DNA of 64,000 nt from Eudorina sp. 2006-703-Eu-15 (Eukaryota; Chlorophyta; Chlorophyceae; Chlamydomonadales; Volvocaceae): positions 429,601 through 493,600 of the forward strand of contig BDSI01000094.1 of assembly GCA_003117195.1 (NCBI GenBank). The letters are read 5' to 3'. A model generated the notes under the pieces. The model was not told where the DNA came from and did not search any database. It saw only the letters and a program-made list of their open reading frames with translations. The position numbers were made by a program, and so were the translations under genes. Shown one piece after another: positions 13,048-24,924 of this stretch. Each line of letters begins with the position of its first letter. Positions within the stretch are counted from its first letter, which is position 1.

Positions 13048-16000
13048 CTGCAACACCTGCACCCGCGCACCATCACGGCGTGCCGCAGCGGTCGCCGTGA
13101 ACCGGAGATTGCAGCGAGCGGATGCTGTGTGTGTATGTGCATGTGTATGTGTGTGCGTCAAGTACGGGTGCATGTGGCTGGCGCATATACCGTACGTACG
13201 TACCTGCAGCTCTGATCAGGCACCCACGAGCCGTTGGCGCAGTGGTTCCCCCGCAGAGGCTCCCTGTCACGCACCAGCCTCTCCAGCAGGTCCTCCAAGA
13301 CGTCGCCGAACAGGGAGCCGGCAGCAGGGAGCACCTGCAACCCGCGAGCGAGCGAGCCGGCGGCGGGGTGCACAAGCAACGGCAGCAGTAGTGTGAGGGT
13401 CATTGCTTGGAAGCATGCTCATTATCACGGACAAGTACCTGCAGTAGTGCAATTTCAGCTCTGTCAGCAGGAGTTTCTCCGCCGTTGCCCCGTGCGTTGG
13501 TTCGAAGGTAGGCTCCCGGGCCGTGTATATAGATAGATAGATACTTTAGGTAGATCGATCGATCGATAGATGAATATACAGATGGAACTGCCGGCTTCCG
13601 TGGCATACCGCGGCCAACCCTGGACGCCCCCTCACCACTGGGTGCTGCGGGGATGCGTTGAGCAGTCACGTCGTGCTTCCCGCGACTCCAGACATCCTCA
13701 CAGGGCAAGTGTTGCGGCATCAACGCACGCCCTAGGGAACGAACCCCCTCATTTCCGTCCCTGTAACGCAGTTCGTTCAAAGGTGGCCGAGTAGACAAGC
13801 AACGAACTCCGCCAACCCCCTGCTAGCTACTCTTCATCACCTGCGGACGGGCGGGCGACTAACCTTTGCAGACAGGAAGCTGGTGTACTCGCAAGTGATA
13901 TTGGTGGTCATGCCAGTCGGGCAGTAGGACCCGGCGGGGCACTCGTACAGCTCAGCGGGTGTGGGACAGTAGTGCCCTCCCGGGCAGCTCAGTACGGCCA
14001 TGTAGTTCGTACTGTCCTGCTCCTCCACGAAGGTGCCCTCGGGGCAATAGCTGCCGGGGGGACAGGGCTCACAGCGCGCCTGGCGGGGGGACAGACGCGG
14101 AGATAGACGAGGGACGGAGTCACACATGTACTTGCACCAATTGCAAAACTCAAAACTTTAAAAGTTCCAGAAACCAACCAAGTTCGTTGAGAGTGATGTT
14201 CCGCCGCCGCAGACGTGTCGTACTTACTATAGGGACGTACGAGCACCTTGCAGGCCGTACTGAGTTAGTTGCACGTCCGATAGCAAGACGTGCCACCCAT
14301 CCCACCGACCCACCCATCCCATTCCACAAGAGCGCCGGCAACCATGCATTGCGGCCGCGCACATGCACTACCAACCTGTGCTGTGAGTTCCCTCCCTTAT
14401 TGCCGGACGTGGCACTGCGACTTCGTTCTGAGGAGGCGACCTCGACACGCACCTAGCTACCCACCCACCTGCAGCAGCGCTGTGCCGCCCAGCGTCACCA
14501 GGTCGGCAGGGAGGGACAGCCAGGCGCGCGGCGAGCAGCGATGACCCGCGGGACACCTACATACACACGTAAGGAGGAGGGAGGCGGCGGGAGTCGGTGA
14601 ATGGGGGATGCTCGCAGCGAGCAATGGCTGCCGCGCCGCCAGTGAATTCCGCACGCAGGACAGGCTGCCAGCGAGACCAGATTTGCCATGCACGTGGGCC
14701 TGTCGTACATACAATTGTATCTGGGCCCGTTGGAACGCCCGGTCGGTACGCAGGGTCCACCGTCTTCGTAACGGTTGCATTCATTGTATGTGACGGGGCG
14801 GGGTCAAACCGCCGTACAGTCGCGCATTCCCATGCATTCAAAGTGCCATGCAATGAAGATAGGAAACTGCTACCTGAAATTGGTCGCTGCGGCTGTCGCA
14901 TTGCAAGGACAGCCCGCAGGCACAGTCGCTGCTGCTGCAGCGGCAAAGGTCGCGGCGGTGGAGGCCGCCGCGGCGGTGCCAGCAGGGGAGGAGGTCGTCG
15001 GCGGCGGGGCTGCTGCGGCCGCCGGCACTACCGCTGCGGGCAGCTGCGGGCACAGGAGGTCGCGGGTGGGTGCGAACGCGGCCAAGCGCTCTGCGAACGC
15101 CTGAACGGAGCGAGGGTGGAAGGGTGGACGGCGCGGCAGATAGATGAGACCAAGCCGTGTCACGCCTCAAGAGGAGAGCGGTCCTGCCGGGTGATGAGGC
15201 CGCTCTGCTGATGAAACCAAAATAACGGGTCGGTCGGTGCGCGAGGCAGCAGTCCGAACCGCACCAATGCCGCAGCGTGATGGTCAATGACGGTACAGCT
15301 GGTCATCGTCATCATCGTGCGGCAGCAGGCGGATGGCATCGCGATGATGCCATCATATACAGTCAAAAGTAAGCGAAGCAGACGGACGATGCCGGTTTGT
15401 GGGGGCCATGAAGTGGGCAGGGGGTCATTTCGTGGATCCCCCAGATGCCAGATGCCAGATGAATGGGGGCTCGCTCACCGCCAGGCTCGTGACCCGCGCT
15501 TGCTGGCCGCCGCGCATTCCCGCCGCCGGGACGTCGGGCGCGCCAGCCGCAGCAGCAGGTACGGGAGCAGGCACCAGCGCGCCCAAGAAGTGAGGGGGCA
15601 GGTCGCCCAGCAGTGCCAACAGCGCCGCCTGGGGATGGATGGGTGCATGAGTTACCGCATTAACAGACACCAAATCCAGGAACAAATAAGCCCGGGCACA
15701 TGTATGGGGGGCTGGGTATGAGTAGTGGGGCTGGTCACTGCAGCGTCAGCGGTCAGCGGTTCGTGCGGATGCGGTCCAAAGGCCCCGTATGTAGTTGTTA
15801 CCGCCGGGTTCGTTAATCAGCTTCACTTGGAGGCAGAGGCCGACGGATGTGTGCTCCGCGGCCGGTGAGCGAAAATGGAGAGAGTACGGCCCACGTTGCA
15901 CTGCACTGCACTGCGCTGTTTGCGGTCGCGCAGATTTATGTATTATGGTATGTACTGGGAGCGTCGCTGACGAGGAACGCGCGTCCATGACCGCATGTCG

Positions 16001-16910
16001 TCGTTGCTCGACACATGGACCCAAGATGCGGAGCCGGGTTCGTCCGGGCTCCGGGGCCCCCCTCCACATACACACACATACCCACCTCCGTGACCCGTAC
16101 GACACCGTCCTCGGGCGACAGCGCCATCCCCGCCGCGGCAACTGGGTGCTCCCGGATGGCGAACGCCGCGAAGACGTACTGCGCCGCCGCCGCCTCCGCC
16201 ACTGCGTTGTCCTCCAGCGCCGCCGAGGGGCAGGCGGAGGCGCAGGAGCCGCTCCAGGCGAGCGAGTGGGTGGTGCACCGCACGCAGGTCTGGCAGGTGG
16301 GCAGCTCGGACCGGGAGCGGAGCACGGCGCAGAACTCGCCGGGGCCGCAGTCCGTGTCCACCCAGCAGGGCTGTGAGGCGGCGCAGCCGCACCGACTGCG
16401 AAAGGGTTGCGTTTGCTATTCAGGATCAAGCAGAAGACAGCGCGCCCTGGTTCGGTTGGTGGCATTCGCAAGCTGATAGGCAAGTAACGAACTGACACCG
16501 TGTCATGAGAATGCCATCCGGCAGCCCAAGTTATCGTGAAGTGTATGTGTCGTGCTGATGATGGGGTCCAGGCGCACCCGTCGCCCGATTGGCCAAGATG
16601 CCCTTGCGTGCACGTGACCAAGCAAGTCACGCCGCGCAGCGCTTGCTATGTTAGTGAAACCCTAGTTAATGGAACCGTAACAATGGACCCCGCGGGTCAC
16701 CGGTGACAGCCGCGCGCAGCCTCCTGCTTTGTTACGGTACGCAGCGCCATCGCTGGTTTGTCGGATCGCCACGCACGCGCCCCGCGCATATGCATGTACC
16801 TGCTGCATGTCGCTGCGCTAAACACTCCAGGGAGGAGGCAGCACTGCCAACAGCTCACGCAGGTGCCCCTGATGGGGAGAAGCGGGGCCACGGAGGACCC
16901 GGTGCAGAAC
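3203..16910 (-). CDS. ABCG24/28-type ABC transporter (ABCG1), half-size, with cysteine-rich N-terminal domain
   Basis: Twenty exons were resolved, in transcript order: 16800-16910, 16086-16395, 15479-15628, 14874-15100, 14469-14556, 13864-14079, 13204-13334, 12483-12778, 11937-11974, 11618-11699, 10997-11213, 10181-10619, 9616-9687, 9105-9224, 8530-8665, 6955-7856, 6459-6734, 5993-6280, 5034-5516, 3203-4441. Phases agree throughout, giving about 1,940 residues. The first exons encode a Cys-rich start (GTCVSCWQCC), an EGF-like module (DTDCGPGEFC) and CPxGxYC repeats (CPPGSYCPEG, CPGGHYCP, CPAGSYCP). One membrane span follows (exon 12483-12778). The ATPase domain has Walker A GPSGCGKSS, Q-loop VPQDD, signature SGGQRK, Walker B LLLDEPTSGL and H-loop VVHQPRR. 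A Ser/Ala/Gln-rich linker leads to a last exon with about six hydrophobic segments and NRWAVEALSVTE. That order is the plant ABCG24/28 layout (family knowledge). The first exon starts in mid-codon, so the signal-peptide exon lies upstream and was not found. Substrate and membrane are unknown. Confidence 0.88.
4579..4622. repeat. 15-bp tandem repeat, three copies
   Basis: The unit GGCATGGTGGCGCGT is repeated three times, the last copy slightly diverged, in the ABCG1 intron 4442-5033. Nothing else in that intron was recognised. Confidence 0.8.
5632..5700. repeat. GGTTGGGGTT tandem array in an ABCG1 intron
   Basis: About six copies of the ten-base unit GGTTGGGGTT lie in the intron 5517-5992. 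On the transcribed strand it reads as C/A-rich. A sister array sits at 10654-10703 in another intron of the same gene. It is not the TTTTAGGG or TTTAGGG telomere repeat of volvocine algae. Confidence 0.8.
7969..8060. repeat. 14-bp tandem repeat
   Basis: Six and a half copies of CTGACCTACCCGAC, one with an A-to-G change, sit in the ABCG1 intron 7857-8529. Confidence 0.85.
8146..8202 (+). repeat. Copy of the ~60-bp dispersed repeat
   Basis: It is closely similar to 2998-3056 (opposite strand) and 14720-14781, sharing CTGGGCCCGT, GGAAC, CCCGGTCGG and GTAACGGTTGCATT in the same order. It lies in an ABCG1 intron. Confidence 0.65.
8457..8527. repeat. (CT)n microsatellite abutting a splice donor
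   Basis: About 71 bases of pure CT (GA on the ABCG1 strand) run directly into the 5' splice site of exon 8530-8665, so the donor reads GTGAGAGAGAG and is the first part of the array. Confidence 0.95.
10654..10703. repeat. GGTTGGGGTT-type tandem array
   Basis: Five imperfect copies of GGTTRGGGTT lie in the ABCG1 intron 10620-10996, close to its 5' splice site. It is the same motif as at 5632-5700. Confidence 0.75.
11969..12070. repeat. 51-bp tandem duplication spanning a 3' splice site
   Basis: Bases 11969-12019 and 12020-12070 are near-identical, with two substitutions seen. On the minus strand each copy contains the acceptor and the first six bases of the 38-nt ABCG1 exon 11937-11974, so a second potential acceptor lies 51 bases upstream of the one used in the model. 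Confidence 0.85.
12985..13046. repeat. (TG)n microsatellite
   Basis: About 62 bases of TG dinucleotides in the ABCG1 intron 12779-13203. Confidence 0.95.
14720..14781 (+). repeat. Copy of the ~60-bp dispersed repeat
   Basis: It contains CTGGGCCCGTTGGAACGCC and ends in CGTAACGGTTGCATT. It lies in the ABCG1 intron 14557-14873. Confidence 0.65.
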
Positions 16911-16986
16911 CTGGCGAGCGACGGAGCAGGCGGCGGGTGGGCGCGTCACTGTCAACTGATGGTCCCTTTTGGGGGTCCGCTGTAAC
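16677..16986. mobile_element. Segment with transposon-like terminal inverted repeats enclosing an ABCG1 exon
   Basis: The left end begins GTAACAATGGACCCC and continues to CCGGTGACAG. The reverse complement of the right end begins GTTACAGCGGACCCC and continues to CAGTTGACAG. The spacing and the GGACCCC core match the ends of the 1.1-kb element at 43045-44188. No transposase is present. The 310-bp segment contains ABCG1 exon 16800-16910. It may be a captured segment or two separate element ends in neighbouring introns. Confidence 0.5.
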
Positions 16987-17002
16987 ATTCATCCATTCAT
17001 TC

Positions 17003-18243
17003 ATTCAATTTCCGCAGGCGGCAGGCGGCTTTTTACGAGGTGATGGGCGGGCAGGTCAAGGTGGATGTGTGCGACGCATTCGGTAGGGGTTGTTGATACG
17101 ACAGGTGGATACTCATCACGTGGCTGTCGGGGCAAGTTGGACAAGACCGGACAGTCCACCACTGAGCAACCCTGCAGAAGTGGCTGGTATCGCGCTGGCC
17201 TATTATCGCGTAGACATGCATAATGTGTGAAAAGAATTCAAAACAGAGTTCACGTCAAGAAGCGAGGCTTCACGCGTTTTTGTAATGTGTGCTTCAGAAC
17301 CAGCATGAGTGCATGACTGCATCGAAACGATATCAGAAATCTGTATGTAGTCATCATTCCAATCGACTTTGCGGGTGTTATGTAATAATGTTGACCATAG
17401 TCGTCCGTGACATCCGTGACCGAACCTCGAGCGATTCAAATCGATGATGCGTACAAGAGTACAGTTACCTTTCGGCAGGACAATTGTAATCGGCAACGCA
17501 AGGGCGCTCTTCCGGCGCAGCAAATCCGACCTGCAACGACAAGTAAGAGCATCCGAAGACTGGGGACCTCGCTCTCCGCCATTATATGCATGGAACAATA
17601 TCAACATATATATTATGTCAGAACTATCATGCTGCGAACTCTTAAGTCCGTGGCCATACTAAGCGTACAGCTCGGCGTAACTCCACGAGCACGCGGTCAT
17701 GTACATATAAGTAATTTGAAAATAAGATGTTATAATGTTTGCTGAATATCATGCAAGCCCGTCTCGCAAGGACTTTAAGAGCGCTGAGCAAAGCGGAGGT
17801 TAACATTTCGGCACGCAGCGGCCCGATTCTACCGCGTCCCAGACTAACCACGCTTAGTCTCACCATGAAGATTACGAGAATTCCCGGCAGGGAGCGCTGC
17901 CACAGATGAACATGCTGTCGAACGCTCCCTTTCATTTGCAATATGCTATGCGACCACGCCCTGTCATCTATCTTTTAAAAGTCTGAAAGATTTTGTCAAG
18001 TAGGTCTTGTTCGAGTTTCCGTGACTAGAATTGGACAGGGCGCTTGACCAGGAAACGCAATCATTACTGACCTGTTCTGAGAGGTGCTATGAAACAAAAC
18101 ATAAATAAAATTTGTGCTTGAACGCGTCGTCAGAATCTATTTTATTACGTTTACCGTAACGATCCCAACGGTCGTATGCCGTGACCTGTCTGCCCCACAG
18201 CCCCAGGGCAAGGCAAACAGTCAGCGAAGTTTTTTGTGGCATA
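17003..18243. other. AT-richer region upstream of ABCG1, no gene recognised
   Basis: GC content drops clearly here compared with the genes. An ABCG1 promoter and its missing first exon are expected in this interval. Short open frames such as the minus-strand one near 17640-17940, with a hydrophobic stretch PGILVIFMVRLSVV, cannot be tied to the gene by splice phase. Confidence 0.4.
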
Positions 18244-18429
18244 AATAATTCATGAACTTGTTGGAAAAACCGGGTACAAGTTCATGAATTATTTTACGGA
18301 AAAGAGGGTTATAGCCCATGAATTATTTTACGGAAAAGAGGGTTGTACAGGGGCCCACATACGGGTGCGACATAAGGCCCAACTGTCCCCTGGGCTATAA
18401 CCCTCTTTTCCGTTGGAAAAACCGGGTAC
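18244..18429. repeat. Compound palindromic mosaic
   Basis: Nested repeats are visible. Bases 18244-18260 are the reverse complement of 18277-18293. A 27-bp direct repeat lies at 18284-18310 and 18318-18344. A perfect 23-bp inverted pair lies at 18296-18318 and 18391-18413. TTGGAAAAACCGGGTAC occurs at 18261-18277 and again at 18413-18429. No coding frame is present. It may be a relic of a foldback element or a structured RNA locus. Confidence 0.85.
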
Positions 18430-18839
18430 TGAGCGAGGGACGTTGAGGAAATGGAGGGGCAGCGACGGATTTGGGCGCCATCACGATAACGAGAATGAAT
18501 TGCGTTTGACTGAAAGAGTTGGGTGCGCTTCTGGCATTTGTTTGGGTTCCAGCGTATTGGTTCCAGTGAGGTACGCGTAACCGAGGGACATGGAGGAAAT
18601 CAAGGCCCTTCGCCAGGTTCGGTTAGCGCAACGATAGAGCGTAAACAGGTGCATTGAATTGACAGGTTTGCGAGCGCGTTGACATTTGTTTGGGCCGAAG
18701 TTGATGACTGTTCGCAATTGGGGAACCAGAAGCGCGCCATTTTAAAGATAGGAAGTCAGCCCAAATAAATGTTACGGCGTTTTGACATACGGTAACTGCT
18801 AAGAATTCCACAAGAAGAAAGTTGAGGTAGGATGGCACC
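18430..18839. other. Intergenic with weak direct repeats
   Basis: The phrase gagggac-(g/a)-tggaggaaat recurs near 18433 and 18583, and catttgtttggg recurs near 18535 and 18685, which suggests an old duplication of about 150 bases. No gene is visible. Confidence 0.4.
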
Positions 18840-20640
18840 TGGTGGCAAACCTGTAGTTCAGAAGACAACAATAAATAGGCAGAAGCTGGGCAATACAGTC
18901 CTGAGGTTATGCACGGGTAGGTGCAGTGTTAGGGCTCGTGGGGCCCTTGGATGGCGGATGGACGGGTCGGGTGCGTCGGCCACGGGCTGGGTCCACATGG
19001 TTTGCAGATGGGGTCACGCGAGGGGGAAGTATGGGGTGCTTGAGCTTTGCAACACGGTGAGACACTGATTTATAATGTTCCAGCCAAGGCGAGGTGGGCC
19101 CCAAGCAGGGATAGGGTCAGGTGGGTTGGACATGGTGGGGATCAACAGCAGGCAGAAGCTGGGCATGCCGGGCATGCCAGCAGGCACGAGTAGCACTTAG
19201 GGAGGGCGGCATGGGTTGGGTGTACCCCGAGAAGGCTGGGATTCAGATGGATTTAGGTCAGGATGGTCTTGGCCTGATGGATGGATAGGGATGGCAGGTG
19301 CCGATGGGCCTTGGGATGGCCCCAGCATTGCCTCTGCAAATGGGCAACTCCCATATGCGCCCCGCGGCGGTGGCCCGGTGTGGCTGCAGCGGGAAGTTTC
19401 CCGCGGCGGGTGGTGGGGAAGCCACCACGCGGTGTGTGAGGGGCTTCCTGCCAGCGACTGCCGCACATCGTCATGAGCCAGGCGTGGGCGTCCAGGACCT
19501 CAAGCTTCAGCGGCACAGGACGCGTCCGGGGTGCGGGCACTGGACCTTGGGGTGCCTGTGCGGGCGACTTCCCCCATGTTCTGCTTGATCCGTTCCCGGT
19601 GCGACTGTGGTGCGTCGCTCTTGCCCCATAGGTAGTGCTGTCCCGCTGGCAGTCTCTGCGTGTTTGGGTGGTTCTGCTGGCGGGTTCCCGTCCACGTTCG
19701 CTTTTCACAGCGATGTAGTGCGAGGATGCCTCGCTGCTTTGTCGGTGGGGTGTCGCAGCTCGCGGGGTTTCCCCCGTGAGGCACCGATGACGGATCCCTT
19801 TCACGGGGTCCGCGCATTTTTGGCTGCGGAGACCTTCCTCTTACGGAATGAACCTGACCGTTATTGGAGTTGCAAAACTCGGACGTCCGATGAAAACTGA
19901 TTGATCAGTGCGAATGAGGAATGAATAAGGTAAGAAAGAGGCCTAGATGTCAAGGACGAGATGAGTGACTGTGAATGCCGACCCCAAAAGGGATCAGACG
20001 ACGTCAGTGTTGTCATTGGTATTGTCGATCGGGGTGATGTGAGGCGGGGTTCGAGGTCCCGGGGCGGACTGTGCTGGTGCCTTCACATTGAGATTGAGAT
20101 GCTGTCGGGGGTTTACCAGGTGCAGATGGTGTTTCGGGCATGGGTGACGCTTGCCCCTAGAATTGGTGAGGTGCAGATGGGATTAGGCCCGGGTGGGGAT
20201 GCGGTCGCTGGGGGCATGCCAGCAGGTACAGATAGCACTTCGGCAGGGGTCAGGTTGGGTGCCAATGGGGGATATTCCTGCACTTTGAAGGTTACAGACG
20301 GGGTCGGGCCCGGGTACGGTAAGCCTTTGCGACGTACATTGCCCCAAAGCATGGATGGGATGCTGTTGGGGGTTTTCCAGGTATAGGTGGATTACCGGGA
20401 GGGGTCCGGGATGCGTGCGTTTGGACATGGGTGGGTTGTACATGCCCCGAGAAGGTCCGAAATGCAGATGGTATCAGGCAAAGTCGGGCTTGGCCCGAGA
20501 GGTCCAACGAAACAGGTGCAGATGGGGCCTGGAAGAACCCCTGCATTGCCTCCACGTACGAATGTTGGCATATGCCGCTAAGACGACGTTGGGGGCGGGG
20601 CGGAGGTGGCACCGGCGGCGGTCCTGGTGGGCAGTGCGCC
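18840..20640. repeat. Decayed repeat domain
   Basis: Diverged copies of the same phrases recur: GGCATGCCAGCAGG near 19170 and 20210, CCCCGAGAAGG near 19220 and 20445, GGTGCAGATGG several times, and gcattgcctc near 19325 and 20540. The block around 19440-19830 resembles 43850-44188 (shared GGGGTGCCTGTG and GCGGGCGACTTCCC-like stretches). This looks like old, non-coding transposon-derived DNA. Open frames here shift with the repeats and are not genes. Confidence 0.55.
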
Positions 20641-21863
20641 GGTCAAAGTAGGAGGACTGCGGCAATGCGCGGATGATAGTGTGGTTCTTGGCATTGCCGG
20701 TGTCATGCGTCGCCACGGACCGACTGGACCTTCGTCCAGTCGACATGCTACCATGTGGACGTCGTCTACATCGATACACCCTGCTTCGCCGAAATGTATT
20801 CAGCATTCATGAGGATTCATGCTCTCTTTCAATCAAGTGACGCGATCGGCCCCCTACGCCCTTCTTCACATCCTTTCATCAAACCTACACAAAACAAAAA
20901 GCGGGATTGCCGTAGGCCCTTCTCGTGGTATTAGGGCGCTCCGTCCCTGTGCCACGATGGACGAACGGGCACGAGTCGTGCAGCAGTACAGTACACCGAA
21001 GAACGCAGAAATGAAACGGCCTACCCATCCACAATGGCGGGCGAGGCTTCCTAGGGTTAAGAAATTGGTTAGCTACTGTGCCCCCATCTATGCAACGCTA
21101 ACCAATGCTTGGGCGGCCTGCGTGCGGCAACACGCCTACACTTGCGACATGATTCGCCGCTGGCGGGCGCATCAGATGCATTCCAGCTGCTGGCATTGAG
21201 GCTAAGAAGGGGTCTACTGTGACAATCATTCATCATTCCAGCACAGCGTCGGGGCCATCAACCCATCATCAGACCAGGATCAGACGGCCAAAGACCTCGC
21301 TCCCTACTCAACAGCTTCGTTCCCGTACCAAAAGCGTTCTGCGCGGCAGGCAGATACCCCGCAGACCAAGCACCGCATAGCGTTCATCGCCTTTCCTATC
21401 TTTCCAATTTTTTCCATGTTATTATATATTGATGGTGTTAGTTGCAGTGGACCCCACTCCCTACGCCAGCATTACTCACTTGATTTGTCCTCTTGAGGAC
21501 ACTGAGGATGGGCCTGACCCCCCCACCCCACCCCACCCCACCCCGCGCGAGTCGCGAGGTAATATGCGCATGCCGTACATGCGTTGCTTTAAAAATGCGT
21601 TAATTTAAGAGCCGAACCGATCTCCGTCGCTCCGTGCTGCGTCGTCGCGCCTCCCGTTGATGGGGCGCCGACCACACCCTCCCCGAGTCCGTCCCAACAG
21701 ACCGCGCCTTGACCGCGCGAGCTGCCCATCTCGTCGCAGGAAGCCGCCGGACGGATCACATGCATGCCGGAGGGGAGGAGATGTAAGTGCGCTTGTGCAC
21801 GGGGGGTAGCGCAGCAGTCGTGGTGCACTCTATGCGTCTATGGACCCCATGTCGCAATGTGCA

Positions 21864-21947
21864 GTGCGTGCGTGCGTGCGTGCGGTGCGTGCGGTGCGTG
21901 CGGTGCGTGCGGTGCGTGCGGTGCGTGCGGTGCGTGCGGTGCGTGCG
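21864..21947. repeat. Nine-base tandem array GTGCGTGCG
   Basis: About nine copies of GTGCGTGCG, the first few shifted to a four-base rhythm, in intergenic DNA. Confidence 0.9.
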
Positions 21948-22246
21948 GGGAGCATGCATGAGTCAACCATCCCGGGGCCCCGCGCGCAGTGTTGCCCGCC
22001 GCCACTTCCGTAGCCGTCTCCAACACGAGTGAGCCCCCGGGGTCCGTCCCCGGGACGGCGGGATGTGCCAGGTAAGTAAGTACCCCAAGTTGGATGTATG
22101 GCGTTGTTGCTTGTAGACGGAGGCTCTCATCATCACCTCTCGCTGGGCGGAAGCTGGCTGGATACACATTTCACCAGCCACTGGGACGCGGTAAGACGTG
22201 AGAGTGAGACATACCGGCGGTGAGTACGAACGCACACGTGGGACCT

Positions 22247-22327
22247 GCCGCCTTGGCGGTGGGGCCTACTGGGGCTTGCTCTGGTATACACCGATGATCC
22301 CGTTGGGGCTGTAACATTCATTCATTC
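22247..22327 (+). repeat. Solo end of the GTTACAGCGG element family
   Basis: It shares CCGCCTTGGCGGTGGGGCC, CTGGTATRCACCG and the terminal GGGG-n-CTGTAAC-(A/G)-TTCATTC with the right end of the element at 43045-44188. I did not find the matching left end. Confidence 0.6.
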
Positions 22328-24331
22328 ACGTGGGGGCGGTGCGTGTGGACCGCGGCACGCGCGCGTTACATCAGGCTAGCTACCTCGCGCGGCACGCATT
22401 GTATCCAACAATGTCAGTAGCGCGCACTGCATGCTGAAACAAAGGGGTTTGCCGCAATCTTGCGAAGCCCACACATGCTCCGCGTGCCTCGCTCTGATGG
22501 ACTGTTGCAGCAGTGCTTGCTTGCTTGCTCATTTGTTCGATCCGCCGATCCCTCACGCGCGAATTGTAATACGCCGCCGAGCAACACATACAGCGCAGCA
22601 CGCGGGCGCGCGCGCACGAACGGCCTGCCAGCTAGCTAGCAGTCGCGAATGCTGTCGATTGCAAACAGACGAGTCCACATCCTCAACTGCTGCAGGTCCG
22701 CCGCTCGATTCTATCTCCCAAAACTACTTTTGCTCAAATTGAACAAAAACCCTTGGCTGCTGGCCAGGCTTCGCGGGCAATTAAGACGGACGTCGTTGAA
22801 CGACGAGCAACGAACGCACATACATACGTGCGTGGTCCTTGGCTTGGGTTGGGCGGGGCTCTTCTCCACGTTAGCACATACGTGCAAACTGCCGTAGCGC
22901 CCTGCCTCGTTGATTGCGCCCTCGCTAGATAGCCCATCTAGGGACACCCGCCGAGCGAGAGGGCATTAGTCAGTCAGTCAGGCAGCAGCAGCAGCGGCAG
23001 CAACAACAACAACAGCAACAGCAACAGCTGCAGTATCGCAGTATGCATCGCACACCAAGCAACCCTGCCGTATGTAGTGCGTACCTAAAACAATAATGCG
23101 ACCGGCACGTCGCCTGCCTGCCTGCCTGCGATCTCGCGCCAGCTCTCCGAAGTAATCTATGCACGCGCCCAGCTCCATCGCTTGATGAGGCCGGGTCTTC
23201 GCATAAAACTGTGGCCGCGACTTTCGAACGCCACTACCTCTTGCAATTACAGACGTGCTGTGAGGGAATAATGATGTTTGCAGCAACCGAAAGGTAGGCG
23301 CACGCTGCAGCTAACTCTTTTCGGTATCAATCCATCCGTTACGTACGTACCCCGCTCTTATCTTCCATTGTTCCATGGCTGCTGCAGCATCGCAGTGTAC
23401 AGCAGCCGGCGGCGTCAGGCTCCAGGGAGGGTGCTTCCTGCTTCGTGTCTCCATCCCGGATTCCAGACTGTTCCAGACTGTTCGACGACGACGACCACCA
23501 CCACCACCCAACTCCACCTACCGCGACACGCCGGCCGCCGACGGCTCCATCAAACACACGCAGTTTCCCGGAGCGATAGGGGGATGGAGAGACGGACCTT
23601 CCGCCGGGCTTGCTTCCTTCTGCGGCGGGCAGAGCCCGGATGGAGCGCGCATCACCATGCATGTCCTCATCACCTACAATGATAATGCCCGACCGCCCCT
23701 TGGGCTTAGCGGCCTTAAATCCCGCGGCGTCTAGCTTTCTAGTTTTGCAAAACCGGCCTATCTACCAGTGCTCAAGAAACGACAATCCACGCCAGTTCCC
23801 TTCAAGCCATCTATGACTTTGGAAAAATTTCATGGATTACGGCACCTATGCACTTTATTTCCTCCTGGCTACCAACTCGCGCATTCCACCAACCACCAAC
23901 CAACAGCCACAACACCGGCCAGCGACGCCCTCCCTCGGCTTCTGGCTGTCTGCACGCCCCTCCAGCACAAGAATGTGTACGATTATTGGACGAGTGCATG
24001 CACCGCGATAACATTGACGTACTGTGCTGCGTGTCTGCGCGCACGCACGCCACACCACACGCAAGCTCTACCTCTTACGTGCGCGTGTACGGCAGAAGGC
24101 CCACACACGCCAGCTAATGAAGTAAGCCACGTACGAGCGACTCCAACGAATGCGCCGCACCTGCACTGAGGCGTCTTGCGCCCAAATAGAACGAAAGGTC
24201 TTGGCGGGTGATAAAGGACTCTTTTGCAGTTAAGTATTTTATGTACGAATGTAGGATAAAATCCGGACACGGTGCGGCACGGGCTGGTTGACATGCACCC
24301 CATGCATCGGACCCGCCCGCCGCTTGTCCCC

Positions 24332-24420
24332 CGCCTCGCTGCCTCTTCCTAACCCCCGCTCTCTGCCTCTCCCTAACCCCCGCTCGCTGCCTCTCCCTAA
24401 CCCCCCGCTCGCTGCCTCGC
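24332..24420. repeat. ~23-bp tandem repeat
   Basis: Four imperfect copies of a unit containing CTCGCTGCCTCTCCCTAAC, in intergenic DNA downstream of ABCG2. Confidence 0.75.
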
Positions 24421-24924
24421 ATGGCCCCCCGCTCGCTGTTTCTGCGCTTTTCCGAGCATCGATCCATCCTTTCATCTTTCCTAGAGTCCCTAACGGCCTG
24501 ACTATCTACAACTGACTACCTACCTGCACACTGACTACCTACTCAGCACGCCCGCCCGCAGGACGCCTCGCCAGTCTCAAGATGCATGCACAGCCCTACC
24601 CCAAGTAGGCGTACGTCCCCTCGCGATCTGGCCACCTGGTTTGATTGCTTCGGGTGCCGCCCGAAACATCCACAGCACGGTGCCGCGCCCAAAAGGCCGC
24701 AGCACGGCGCAGCCCGAAACAGCCACTCACAGCAAGCTGCTGCAGCCCGAACTATCTAGGCACGACAAGCAAGGAACGAAGCCGCGGACGGCTGACGACA
24801 CAGCATCATTAGGCCAGTCCTTAGCTACCTTTCAGCCGCAGTGCTGCCTGGAAACAGCAGGCCGCCGGTCCGGCCCCCGTACAACAATGGCCCATCGAAA
24901 TAATGAGTTTTACCAACAATGTGC

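Noticed and set aside
13495..13515. GGTTCGAAGG as a tRNA T-loop
   Set aside because: No acceptor or anticodon stem can be formed around it.
20819..21199. 126-residue plus-strand frame as a gene
   Set aside because: No similarity recognised and no codon bias; intergenic context.
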